A stretch of 64,000 nt of DNA from Mactromeris polynyma. Lineage: Eukaryota; Mollusca; Bivalvia; Venerida; Mactridae. Made by a program: the position numbers and the translations under genes. The notes beneath the pieces were generated by a model that had not been told where the DNA came from, made no database searches, and saw nothing but the letters and a program-made list of their open reading frames with translations. Numbering within the stretch: position 1 is the stretch's first letter; every line of letters starts with the position of its first letter. The stretch spans positions 6,885,904-6,949,903 of the forward strand of contig JASFXZ010000018.1 of the NCBI GenBank assembly GCA_032209605.1, in the 5' to 3' direction. Of this stretch, positions 12,619 through 24,684 are shown in pieces.

Positions 12619-13293
12619 GTTACTGAAAATGTGCGTATACTTTGTAGTGAACGGTAAAACATGCATGTTTACCAACTGGTGGATTGTGTTATAGTTGTGA
12701 ACAGGTGTATGCAATTTCAGGACCGATCCATGTCACTTTAGGTAGGGAAATGCTCTCGTTCGTAAAACTATATATTTTATGTTTGGTTTAGGTTTCTATC
12801 AAAACACAACCGCGGCCTTTTCTCAATCAAGCTTTCTGACAAACACTAACATTTTAATACACCTATTTTGAAATGTAATGGTCCAGGTAATATATTCATA
12901 CGTTCGCGGTAAATAAAACCGCACTATATCAATGAACAATAAACAACACTGGCTCTGAATAAATATTGTAAGATAAATCTGATGTTTGTTTCGGGCTGAC
13001 ATGCTGGGCAAGTACATCAAGATGCATGTTGGCATAACATTTATGCTAACAAAAACAATGATTATCATTCTAGATACTTTCCAGCAATACATACACACAT
13101 CAGATGTTTAACTGACGGTAAACGTTGAAATACAATGAGTATAATGATTATTATTACTCAGAATTGACAAGTAACATCCGCTCCGTTGTAGTCGCTAGTT
13201 TAATTACACTGAAACAGTTTCAGTCGTTCTATCACAAGTGTCGTATACGATGTGCGATTTGTGACAACTATAATCAATAAAATTAAACGTACG

Positions 13294-13529
13294 TCAATAT
13301 AATAAAAGTTGTGCTACAAAGATCAATATAATAAAAGTTGTGCTACAAAGATCAATATATGAAAAAAGTTGTGCTACAAAGATCAATATAATAAAAGTTG
13401 TGCTACAAAGATCAATATAATAAAAGTTGTGCTACAAAGATCAATATAATAAAAGTTGTGCTACAAAGATCAATATAATAAAAGTTGTGCTACAAAGATC
13501 AATATAATAAAAGGTGTGCTACAAAGATC
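13294..13529. repeat. 29-bp tandem repeat, about 8 copies, unit A
   Basis: Units of CAATATAATAAAAGTTGTGC plus TACAAAGAT. Unit B has about one diverged unit at the same place (near 46,335), so the array expanded in A. Confidence 0.9.
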
Positions 13530-13579
13530 ACGTAGTTGTGAGTAAAATAAGGATAATAATTATTATTCATGTATCGTTT

Positions 13580-13711
13580 CACAAATCATCAACCAATGGC
13601 AATGGGGGCGGTTCAGTGGTGATCACAAATCATCAACCAATGGCAATGGGGGCGGTTCAGGGGTGATCACAAATCATCAACCAATGGCAATGGGGGCGGT
13701 TCAGGGGTGAT
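13580..13711. repeat. 44-bp tandem repeat, 3 copies, unit A
   Basis: Three nearly perfect 44-bp units (CACAAATCATCAACCAATGG, then CAATGGGGGCGG...). Unit B has one unit, in which the five-G run has grown to 14 G (46432-46445). Confidence 0.9.
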
Positions 13712-14512
13712 CAAGTATTGTATCAGAGAGATTTGACTAAACTGATTTACGCGTACAATGTGTGTGAAGTCGGCCCAGAAATCGCACTTCGCATATCAAT
13801 ATATTTAATGCCGATATAATTATGTTGAATACTGAGCCAGCATTAGAAACGGATGTGTGGCAATACACATGTAAAAACGAATGTTTTTTTAACAATATCG
13901 ACAATGGCGTAAGTCTAGGACGAATATATATTTAGAAACGAATTCAGTGCTAGCACATAGATCCTCGACTCTTAATTCTTCTCTTAAATATTGGAACATA
14001 ACTAGGATGGTACCTAGCCCTCTGCGCTGATATCAACATGCGCACGAATATGTATCTGGAAACGAATTGCCAGTGCTGCCACAGATGTGGTATTTAGACA
14101 AAAAACTCTGTCGTTTATTGAAATATAATGGGTGCTGTCGCTGCCCCCGGTACCTCAAAACATTGACAGGCGCATCCAATCAGTGGGGTTGAAATAAATC
14201 GTTAATTGTTATGGCTGCCATCTTGTAAATAACATAGTCTCTATTATGTGTGATGACCAGTTGAGCAACCCAGTCTTTGTAAATGTTAAAACCCTTCCTC
14301 GAAAATCCAGTGGCGGTGGGATATAAAGTGCTTTTATTTTCCGACACATACGAATGGAGATCATAATGCTTCGACATTGCTGAATTAACTTATAACCAGG
14401 TTAGTCAATACATTGTAAAAAGTTAATATCAATGAAGATTGCAATGGTTTAGTAGGAATCCTATTGTTTGTGAAACTGAATAGAATGATCTCCAAATAGT
14501 ACGTAAAGTTAC

Positions 14513-14684
14513 CTTTGACTTCTTCATCATGCCCACATACTTCATTCTTCAACTTCAGTATTTCAATTTCCAATTCGAGCACGTTTTTATTTATACTCTC
14601 AATATCCACAGGCTCATTACCAAGACATAAACCAATTACACAAAACTGTAGACATAAGATTACCAGTGATGTTTCTTTAGCCAT
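14513..14684 (-). pseudogene. Orphan first exon of C1q gene 4, unit A
   Basis: A 172-nt exon coding for a signal peptide (MAKETSLVILCLQFCVIGLCLG) and a coil (KNVLELEIEILKLKNEV), ending with a phase-1 GT donor at 14512. It matches exon 1 of gene 4 in unit B (51430-51601), but the C1q exon that follows it there is absent: unit A has only about 320 bp (14087-14410) in place of about 4.4 kb of unit B. The next exons in the transcribed direction are those of gene 3, and all junctions are phase 1, so it could act as an alternative first exon of gene 3. Otherwise it is a dead remnant. The reading frame is intact. Confidence 0.7.
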
Positions 14685-15258
14685 TTTAGTTAATTCATGC
14701 AAACTGCTTGGTCGCCACATACAGAATGATTTGAAACAATCGCAATAAGAAGAAAGGGAACGTTGACATCGGGTCATCATTTCTTTTGTTATATTCGCCT
14801 TGTTCAACGATAACAAGGAAATTTATTGCAAATCAAGATAGTCTTTTTTCACAATGGTAAAATGTATCACCAAAATTGCAAAACATTTTGTTGTCTTCAA
14901 ATTACGGTTGTTCTATATGCAAATAGACGACAGAGATAAATAGGAACATAGGTATTTGACATAGTAACACAACTGTACATAACTCGAGGCAGAAAATGTG
15001 GTTATCATTCGATTGATCAGCTAGGTATAAGATGTTAAAGATGCTATCGTGGAACGAAACTACACCGTCTGCCCTCCACCAAATATCTGTAACAAAAGTA
15101 CAACATAAAACTTACAAAATTGTAGTTATGTAAAGTGTTCTTTTTCATTTTGAGTTCCTTAAACCGAACGAGTTCGTACATTAATTCGCTTTCTTTGCCA
15201 GTCAGATTCACTGAGATTCAGTGAAAACTAGAATATCAATGATACCAATGAATGCATT

Positions 15259-15447
15259 TGTTTGGAGACCAGTCTCGGAGTGTAACAAGGTTGTAACAGT
15301 GTTTGGAGACCAGTCTCGGAGTGCAAAAAGGTTATAACAGTGTTTGGAGACCAGTCTCGGAGTGCAAAAAGGTTATAACTGTGTTTGGAGACCAGTCTCG
15401 GAGTGCAAAAAGGTTATAACAGTGTTTGGAGACCAGTCTCGGAATGC
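15259..15447. repeat. 41-bp tandem repeat, about 4.6 copies, unit A
   Basis: Units begin TGTTTGGAGACCAGTCTCGG and end AGTGCAAAAAGGTTATAACAG. Each has a short inverted pair GAGAC/GTCTC. Upstream of the gene 4 first exon on the minus strand. Confidence 0.93.
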
Positions 15448-15856
15448 AGCCTTGCCATTGGTCAGTTACAAAAGCGCAATCAGGATTTTCAGTGAGTTTG
15501 AGAGACCGGTTCTCAAAGTCAGTATTTCAACCACAAATGATCCTAGCAGAAATAATTGCGTGACCTGGTCAATGTACTTATAATCGTTTTATTAACCCAT
15601 TTACTCGTATTTTCTCTAAGACATATCTTCAAATTATCAAGGTCACGATTGTAAATAAATGATAAGAATATATGTCATCTTTTTAAATGGGTAAGACTTT
15701 ATGCCGTTTTTCAACAACATCTGCACATGTCAGGTGGTCAGATTTAACCGCGTTCCGGGGTTACCAACCAGTACTTATCTGTTCTTTCGCAAACATCTGA
15801 CAACTTCCCTCATGATTTTTGATGCATCGTCTTCAGTCAAATCGTATCGGAGAACA

Positions 15857-16405
15857 TACACCTCACCTGAGATTCAAATATACGCCTAAACCGAGATTCG
15901 AACCCAAGATTCAAACCTACACATCACCCGAGTTCAAACCTATACTTCACCCGAGATTCGAACCTACACATCACCCGAGATTCGAACATACACCTCACTC
16001 GAGATTCGAACCTTCACCTCACCTGAGATTCAAACCAACACCTCACTTGAAATTAGAACCTACACCTCACCCGAAATTCGAACCTACACCTTACCCGAGA
16101 TTCAAACCTATATTTCACCCGAGATTTGAACCTACACATCACCCGAGATTCGAACCTACGCCTCACCTGAAAATCAAACCAACACCTCACCCGAGATTCA
16201 AACCTATACTTTACCCGAGATTCGAACCTACACATCACCCGAGATACGAACCTACACCTCACCTGAGATTCAAACCAACACCTCACCCGAGATTCGAACC
16301 AACACCTTACCTGAGATTCAAACCTAATTATCACCGGAGATTCGAACCTACACATCACCCGAGATTCGAACCTACACCTTACCTGAGATTCAAACCTACA
16401 CCTCG
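15857..16405. repeat. 24-bp minisatellite made of B-box-like units, about 23 copies, unit A
   Basis: Units read CCTACACCTCACCCGAGATT plus CGAA. On the minus strand each unit gives GGTTCGAATCTCGGGTGA, and the GTTCGAATC part matches the Pol III B-box consensus (GWTCRANNC) exactly in many units; others read GGTTTGAAT. Open on the plus strand in one frame (repeats of PTPHPRFE), running into the LINE relic; this is probably an artefact of a period divisible by three. Confidence 0.92.
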
Positions 16406-16693
16406 GCGACGCCACACCTTACGCCTTCCATTCAGCATATCTATACAAACCTGTACTCATCAGCGAAAATTACACATGTCCACAGATCTTGCACAGAATG
16501 TGTCGTCCATGCAATTAAGAAGCGTAAACTGGGGAAAAGTTGAAGCGTCGATAAAAGCTACTATGAACACTTTACTTACGGGAACGATATACTTTATCGC
16601 GCACTTAGTATACTGTTCACAGCGATGCTTTCCCGTGAATAGAGCCACCAAAATAACACTTCATAAGGGTGGTAAGAAGTGTAAAGACGATCC

Positions 16694-18349
16694 TATGGTG
16701 GCATATTACTGCCACCAGTTAGCATGATAGCGTTCGCGAATAAATTCGTGTTAACCACTTAATTATTACGATAATTATCTAGCTATCTAGTTAATATTCG
16801 TGATAAATTTTCGGTAAGATAAATATCATACAACTAGAAACAGGCTTGAAAGTGCCCATAACTGCCACCTCTTACATTTTTATGATGTTTTACACTAGAT
16901 ATAAGTGGCAACACGAATCTTATCTAGTTGACTACTTATTATGTTACTTAATAACTCAAATTCGCGAATTTCACTTAAGATTCGTGTTACCACTTATTTA
17001 TAAATGCGTTTTTGACTTCTACATGTAAGTGGTAACACGAATCTTATCTAGTTGACCTCTTATTATGTTACTTAATAACTCAAATTCGCGAATTTCACTT
17101 AAGATTCGTGTTACCACTTATTCATGTTTGGCTCCTACATGTAAGTGGAAACACGAATCTTATCTAGTTGACTACTTATTATGTTACTTAATAACTCAAA
17201 TTCGCAAATTTCACTTAAGATTCGTGTTACCACTTATTCATTTTTGGCTTCTACATGTAAGTGGTAACACGAATCTTATCTAGTTGACCACTTATTATGT
17301 TACTTAATAACTCAAATTCGCGAATTTCACTTAAGATTCGTGTTACCACTTATTCATTTTTGGCTTCTACATGTAAGTGGAAACACGAATCTTATCTAGT
17401 TGACCACTTATTATGTTACTTAATAACTCAAATTCGCGAATTTCACTTAAGATTCGTGTTACCACTTACATCTAGAAGCCAAAAATTAATAAGTGGTAAC
17501 ACGAATCTTAAGTGAAATTCGCGAATTTGTGTTATTAAGTAACATAATAAGTGGTCAACTAGATAAGATTCGTGTTACCACTTACATGTAGAAGCCAAAA
17601 ATGAATAAGTGGTAACACGAATCTTAAGTGAAATTTGCGAATTTGAGTTAAGATTCGTGTTACCACTTACATCTAGAAGCCAAAAATTAATAAGTGGTAA
17701 CACGAATCTTAAGTGAAATTCGCGAATTTGTGTTATTAAGTAACATAATAAGTGGTCAACTAGATAAGATTCGTGTTACCACTTACATGTAGAAGCCAAA
17801 AATGAATAAGTGGTAACACGAATCTTAAGTGAAATTTGCGAATTTGAGTTATTAAGTAACATAATAAGTAGTCAACTAGATAAGATTCGTGTTTCCACTT
17901 ACATGTAGGAGCCAAACATGAATAAGTGGTAACACGAATCTTAAGTGAAATTCGCGAATTTGTGTTATTAAGTAACATAATAAGTGGTCAACTAGATAAG
18001 ATTCGTGTTGCCACTTACATGTAGAAGTCAAAAACGCATTTATAAATAAGTGGTAACACGAATCTTAAGTGAAATTCGCGAATTTGAGTTATTAAGTAAC
18101 ATAATAAGTGGTCAACTAGATAAGATTCGTGTTACCATTTAAATCTAGTGTAATACATCATAAAAAGGTAAGAGGTGGCAGTTCTGGGCACTTTCAAGCC
18201 TGTTTCTAGTTTTATTATATTTATCATACCGAAAATTTATCACGAATATTAACTAGATAGCTAGATAATTATCGTAATAATTAAGTGGTTAACACGAATT
18301 TATTCGCGAACGCTATCATGCTAACTGGTGGCAGTAATATGCCACCATA
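16694..18349. mobile_element. Foldback element, 1656 bp, inserted in the LINE relic of unit A
   Basis: Same family as the gene 3 intron element. Ends are TATGGTGGCATATTACTGCC and its reverse complement, flanked by CGATCC (16688-16693 and 18350-18355), a 6-bp target duplication confirmed by the uninterrupted GACGATCCAGATAG site in unit B (near 53660). Left arm monomers of about 116 bp run in one orientation to about 17,480, then the order reverses, giving arms of about 0.8 kb that could fold into one giant hairpin. Short open frames inside it are by-products of the repeats. No transposase, so any mobility must have been supplied from elsewhere. Confidence 0.9.
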
Positions 18350-19637
18350 CGATCCAGATAGTTATAGAGCGATCTCATTAACATTGAGCATCCTAGAAAT
18401 GTTTAAAATCACTATCCTGAAATTGTTCACACCCCAAGTGTTGAATGAGATTAGCCTACAAGAAAGAGGGAGTTTCCAAAAAAAACTTGGATGTGTAATG
18501 TCCTTATTTCTACTCAAAGAGTGTATATTATACGGAAAAGAAAACAATAGTAAAATATGTGTTGCTTTCGTCGATGCAGGTCAAGCATTCGACCGTTCTA
18601 TACAGAATGGATATTTACCACAATACATGTATATACAACGTGATACGTTGCATGTACATGTCAATGCAAAGTCGGGTCCGTATTCAATTATATGAATCTG
18701 ACTGGTTCCCAATATTACAGGGGGTTAGACAAAACATCAGTACCTTTTATGTATTAACGATCTTATCAACGAACTAGAGGCTAGCAATCTTGTTGTTTGT
18801 GTATATAACTTTAATATTTCCAGCCCAACAGTAATAGACGACATGTTACTGATATCATACTCGAAGACAGGACTTCAAAATGCTTAACATATGTAATGAT
18901 TATGCTAACATATGGAGGTATCTCTACAATTCTAGAAAATGTACTATCATTGTGTTCAACAAATGTATGTGCTGCTCTATAACATCAAACTTGTAGAAAA
19001 CTACGCGATACACTCCTAAGCATCATGAACAATTCTTTCCAAACTACGAGTCTCAGTCCTGCAACTTGGAGAACAATCTACAAATATGTTGTACTACCGA
19101 AGGCTTTATATGGATGTGTCTTATGGAACAACATAACACCAGCAAGCATTCTCACGCTCGAGCGTTCGCATCGATTGTGCGTAAAACATTTTGTAAACAG
19201 ACTGTTGCATTACCTGAACGACGAATGGCAAGTGACAGGCTTTATACCGGATAAAATGCGAATCTTACAAATTTACAATCCCAGCGACTACATAATGCTG
19301 TTCCTTAAAGGTGGGTTCACACTATAAACGTTTGTACCAGCGTTGGCCAGCGTTTGAAAAGTCTAAGAAATGAGCCCAAACGTTGGCGAAATTACGTTCG
19401 CGAGAAGGATTTATTTCATTCACACTACGAACGTTTTATATCCGGCGCAAATCAACTTTTACGAACGTTTCCTAGCGTGTGACAGCGTTTGACAGCGTGT
19501 GCTAGCGCTTGGCAGCATTTACCAGCGTTGTATTTATTGCACGGCGTGTCAACGCCGTGCATATTGAGTTCTGTTAGCGTCGTTTTGCAATGGACTCGGT
19601 TAAGAACAAAATTGGGCGAAAAATCGAACAGAGCCTA

Positions 19638-19844
19638 GGGTGGGACTAAAATCCGGGACTTTAAAAAAATCCGGGACTTTGGTGGGAAAATCCGGGATCG
19701 ATATTTTGGACTATATCGTAGGTATCAACGGTCAATAACGGATTCGTTCACACCCTTCAGTTAACATATGTTCCACTCGAACAATTTTTAAAAATCGATC
19801 CCGGAGAATCCCGGATCCCGGATAACGGGTTTCAGTCCCACCCC
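19638..19844. mobile_element. 207-bp MITE nested near the left end of the TTAA element
   Basis: Inverted ends GGGTGGGACT...AGTCCCACCCC flanked by the 8-bp direct repeat AGAGCCTA (19630-19637 and 19845-19852). It holds several ATCCGGGA(C/T) motifs in both orientations. The 8-bp duplication suggests hAT-type mobilisation. It interrupts a short open frame that starts with the ATG at 19590. Confidence 0.75.
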
Positions 19845-21751
19845 AGAGCCTATTGTGCGCCTGCGCAGACCGGCGGGAATATATGTCGGGAAGCGAACGA
19901 TTGTGCGTTGTAACGTCATTATTGATTTTGTAGGCTACAAAAGCTAAATTAAGGTATGTGATTTTGTTGTATATTATGATTGATGTCATTAACTAATATT
20001 TTCAACTGTATAATTATTGAATTTTATCGTTTCAACATTGTGGTTGACCCATCGCGTGGTTGACCTACATTTTATTTGTTATTGTTATGATGCAGCCAGC
20101 ATTCGTCTCTGTGCTCTGTTTAATATTTTGCAGTATTTTCCCTCTTTCATAAGTCATGTATCGTTCAAACATGCGTGATAATTAACATGTAAACGTTTAA
20201 ACTCGCAGGTTGTATTAAATACACTGATCACATGTTCTAACCTTACAGCAATTTTCCGCAAAATGTACTTTCAGTTTCAACTTTCAATTTCATTATTACA
20301 TGCAGACTGAATGTGTCTAAGTACATAAGCGTCGACTCGATTTAGCATATTCCTGTATGACCTCCAATACTTGGAAATGACCCTGGCCTCGGATATGAAA
20401 TTGCAATGACTTTCAATTTTAAAAGTCCACGGAAAACACTGCCAATGATAGATGGAGAATCTCAATTAAGATAATTGTCTGATGACATCTTCAAATTGAT
20501 GTCTTCAGATACACGATCAGCAAATGAATGGCTGTTCCAAAACATTGTTTGAGATGAAAGGCAAAATGCATTATTATCCATTGGAAAGTCTAATGCAGTA
20601 TTTTATTGATTTACCTTTTATTGCAGGAAGTTCCGAAGAAGCTGTATGTGAGGTACTGAGAATGTCAAAATAAAGAACATATATTTTGAAGATGCAACAA
20701 ACAAATGTTAGGTGGCCTTATGGTGCAAATGTGTGAATGAAACCTTTCAACCTGGAGACTTGTCATAACAGACAGTGTTACAAATACCTACAGAAATGAA
20801 GTTTCCCTTTCAACAACATCCCAGACCTTAGTCACGGTATGTCACATGGTTCTCCTACTGTATAATAAACTCACTTTAAACAGATAAAAAATAGTGACTT
20901 TGAAAGCCTTGGAAAACTCGCGTTGAAGTGCGTGTAACATTTCCTTGTATATAAGTTCATAATTTGAAGTTTAATACTTAAATGTTCATGGAAAAAGTTA
21001 ATTTGAAAGACATGTTGAATGAATAAAATAGCAGTACAAATGCTGTTTTGGTCCTTGAATTTTGTGAAAATACCCTTTGAAGAGTCCTTGAATTTTTTTT
21101 GGGAAGGGTGGGAAATCTGATTTGTGTTGTGTCTTGAACAACAGACAAATTGTGAGGTTAATTATTGCAATTATAGGAAATGATAAATTGATATTCTGCT
21201 ATACAAATTTAAATAGCAAGTTCAAATTATTGCAATCCTGTCGCCTGTTACCTTAAGCTAAAATAAGATATTGCAAAAAAATTCTGAATGTACTTTAGTA
21301 CAGTAGTTATATCATCAAAAAGGCATAAAGTTTTTTTTGTCCATTCAGATAGTTTTAGTTTAATAATTTTAGCAGCTGTCAACTGATACTTTTGAAATAT
21401 ATTGTTATTGGCTAATACTTTTTAATACCATTAAATTTTACATGGAGACATTAATATGTCATGGTTATAATAAACATGTAACTAAATCCATTGTTAAAGC
21501 AGAAAAGTAAAGAAATACACAATTAAAGAACAACAAACCGTCAAAGATTATATGCAGCAGCAAGATCAAAGTAATACATTTTTTTTTTATCATAAACATG
21601 ATTGGGTCACTTATCCTCACACTCCATCAAAAAGAGCTTTAACACTAGGCGAAAGGTTCAACACCTAAATATAGCAAAAATTGTTCAGATATTTCTTAAA
21701 TATGTTTCATTAATACCCTTACAATATACCTATACTATTGTATTTTAACAG

Positions 21752-21907
21752 AAAACAGAATTTCCAGTAGAAGACGTTATTGATGAGGTGGATAGTGTTT
21801 GTCAGGAAGAAGATGAGTTCTCCTTCTTAACAATAGATGACAAAGTAGTTGTGGTACCTGTAGGAATGGTGAAGCAGATGTTCCCAGATATGCAAGATGA
21901 ACATTAG
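21752..21907 (+). CDS. Possible terminal coding exon inside the TTAA element, function unknown
   Basis: After a good acceptor (TATTTTAACAG) there is an open stretch of 51 codons ending in TAG: it begins KTEFPVEDVIDEVD, is strongly acidic (QEEDEF), then has a hydrophobic block VVVVPVGMV and ends MFPDMQDEH. Codon use and the acidic-then-hydrophobic layout look like protein, unlike the AT-rich surroundings. Another acceptor-like site with a short acidic frame is near 20,630 (SSEEAVCEVLRMSK), and an ATG frame MDSVKNKIGRKIEQS begins at 19590. These may be pieces of a captured host gene or of a transposon protein. I recognise no domain. Confidence 0.3.
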   Translation, partial: KTEFPVEDVIDEVDSVCQEEDEFSFLTIDDKVVVVPVGMVKQMFPDMQDEH

Positions 21908-24376
21908 AGCTTCATCTTGTTGCCTTGTGTAAACCTTAAATAAGTGTCACTTGCACTTACAAGGACAGTGATCCCTTATCTATTCGGAACAACTGACACT
22001 GCAATCAAAGTTATGCGAAAAACTAGATACTTCCATTTCTGATATCATTCGGTATTTATTCATATCCCGGTATTGAAGGTGCTAATTTTTTTTAATTTGA
22101 ATACATAATTCCCTGTGGCATATTCAAAGTACACACCAATTTTGATAAAAAGCATGAAAAATTATGCAATTGCTTTCAAGTATAATTTCTTTTGGAATAT
22201 TTTTGTTGCCAACATTGAAAACCTGTTGCCAAATTATTGTCTTTTTCACATTTGATGTTATTGGCGAATGACAGAGGGAACCCTAGAAACAAAAAATATG
22301 GATTTTATTCTTGATTTACGACTGTTTCAGAGAGAGAAAAAAAACTCCCCTCAACAACCTCTAACACACCACTTTATTATTTTCTTCATTGGTGGCTTTT
22401 AAAAATTGAAATTTACCATTAGCAGTAACTTTATTTCTGTAGGTAATGGGGTTAATATATTGCATCCTGTGGAGTGCAGTATTTTCTGGCCCTTTATTCT
22501 TAAATGTATAAAATCAGCTTGTTAGTGCAATGAAATTTACTTCAGGGACAATATTTATAATATTTGTGCATACGCCTTGGCATGTAACCAGGAAAGTACT
22601 GGGTAGATTCCAGGCAAGTACTGGTTAGATGCCAGGAAAATGGTAACTGTACGATGGGTCTCATTGGCACTATGCAGTGACAGTATTTGGCTTCAAAAAT
22701 TGTCTGTTTGACCTATACTCCTCTACTGGCATCAAAAAAAGTATATTTATGGTGTGCGGCAGACATACCGGGTCGACCAAATTACCATAATGTGCATTAT
22801 AAAATGTGCGCGGCGTCGGGCGACCTCATAAACACAGTAATACTATACATACATACCTTTTTACTGTATGGCAAAAGTTAAGTATTTCAAAAAACCACAT
22901 GTAAAAAAACCCAGTCAGCACTCAAAAGTTTTAAAAAAACCAAGCCCTCCCTTATTTTGATTTAATTTTTGCTTGGGCCTCTTATTTGAATATATTGTAC
23001 TGTGTTTTGATAGTTGACTTTGCTTGTCTTTGATACTTGTAACAGTTCTTACATTAATGTGCTTTTGCAATATTCATGTCTTGCCTCAGTCTTCAGGTGT
23101 TTTATTGCTGTTTGTTTCACTTTGATATTTTTTAATTATTAAACTCATTCGAGATTTGTTCATTGCATGATTGTCCTCAAATATTGTGTCACACAGCCCC
23201 ACTCAGCCCCACTCGAATTCCAAAATAGCCACTTGGGCTTCTGATTGCCAGACATTTTTTCTAAAAAAATCTATTTACCCTTTGGCTGATTTGCTATGAA
23301 CATGGCACATGATTGTACTGTACCAAAATTACATCCAACATCTGATTCGCTGACATATTTTGGATATTATATCTAAAGCTGCTAGAGCAGTTTAAACCAA
23401 ACCGGGTAAAAAAGTTCCTTGAATAGCCCTATGCTGTGTCTGCAGTCTACTTTCAACTTTTGATACAACTGGTCTAACATACTTTTTGTTACTGACTAAG
23501 CTCAAAGTAGTTTCCTTTAAAACAAAGCTTGGATGATTTGACCTGGATTCATGTATAAACTATATAAAAGATGATATTTTTGCAATTAAGCTGCATATGA
23601 AGTAAACAGTTTAGTACTAATATTTAACTACAATGTATAATTATATAAACTTTGTTATTGCTTGTACATATGTGTTCATCATCTTGTATTTATTATGTCT
23701 CCACATGTTGTATGTTTGTCTGTCCAGTCTGCCTTGTTCTCCCTTTATCTCCAAAATCCAGTGAAAGATTTTCATCAACTTGCTGGGAAGTATCAGTATG
23801 AAGTCTAGTAGTTCATATTGTAATTTGGGGTCATAATGTTAAAAGTCAAGGTCACAGGTGTCTGAAACTTGAAAACCTTGTCTGCTGTTCATCTCTAAAA
23901 AAACCTGTTACATTTTCATCAAAGTTGTGCTTTGAAAATTAATTGGAAAATACCCCACTGCAACAAGATAACTCATAACCTATGGCAAGCTAGTATTATC
24001 ATAACTTTATGCCTGGCCATACTGATTTTACTCTAATTTAGCGAGGATAGAATTTAATATGTCATAATATTCACAAACGTTACATAAAGGGTCTAATATC
24101 TTTGTATTTCATTTATTTACAATCGTGACAAACATTTCACTTGTTTTACAGTCTTAAGGTTCTACCATTATTACTGACCATTTTCTTTATTTTGGATTGA
24201 AAATCTAGCATTTCTAGAACAAGTCGGATTGAAGATCTCTTGGAAAAAATGTTTATTCTTTCTTCAATAATTTTTTATTCTTTTTCACATTTATGTCTTA
24301 TGTTTTTGTTTTATTCCATATTCCATGCAAACCTTCTTACCTAGTTACACAAACTTTGATATTATAAAACTGTTTA

Positions 24377-24563
24377 CAGTCAAACCTGTCTGTAAAGACC
24401 ACCCATGGGAACAGCAAAATGTGGTCTTTGTTTACAGGTGGTCTCTATTAACATATTAAATATCATTTAAAATGGTCTGATGGGAGATAAAATTGATGGT
24501 CTTTGCAGACAGGTTTTGCAATAGTGGTCTTTGTTCGCAGGTGGTCTTTAACACAGGTTTGAC
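24377..24563. mobile_element. Mariner-type MITE nested in the TTAA element
   Basis: Ends (C)AGTCAAACCTGT and the reverse complement, with internal repeats of GGTGGTCTTT/AAAGACCACC, flanked by TA on each side. The TA duplication and AGTCAAACCTGT ends fit a Tc1/mariner-mobilised MITE. The ends are not perfectly equal in length. Confidence 0.6.
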
Positions 24564-24684
24564 TATTGTTACAAAACAGAAACTTATATGCAACGAGTTG
24601 CCAGCTTGGCTACATAGACAAGTGGTACTGTCCCACACCCCATTTGTTTGCTTTGATTGTATTGAGTAATCGTTTTTACTTTTT

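Larger units (their letters stand above)
12715..14512. other. Upstream region of gene 3 and junction with the gene 4 remnant, unit A
   Basis: No gene beyond the listed 29-bp and 44-bp arrays. Similarity to unit B stops at about 14,087 (46,875 in B). From there to about 14,410 the sequence matches 60,950-61,305 instead, so a recombination joint lies at 14,087, with CAGATGTGGTATT common to the A and C sides. Confidence 0.75.

Noticed and set aside
13294..13529. CRISPR-like array
   Set aside because: Direct tandem units without spacers, in a eukaryotic context.
15819..16727. 302-codon repetitive protein (PTPHPRFE repeats) joined to the LINE relic
   Set aside because: The period is divisible by three, the frame is broken early in unit B, and the downstream part is a dead reverse transcriptase.
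17065..17978. Short proteins (MLLNNSNSRISLKIRVTTYS...) repeated on both strands
   Set aside because: They are readings of the palindromic foldback monomer, mirrored on both strands.
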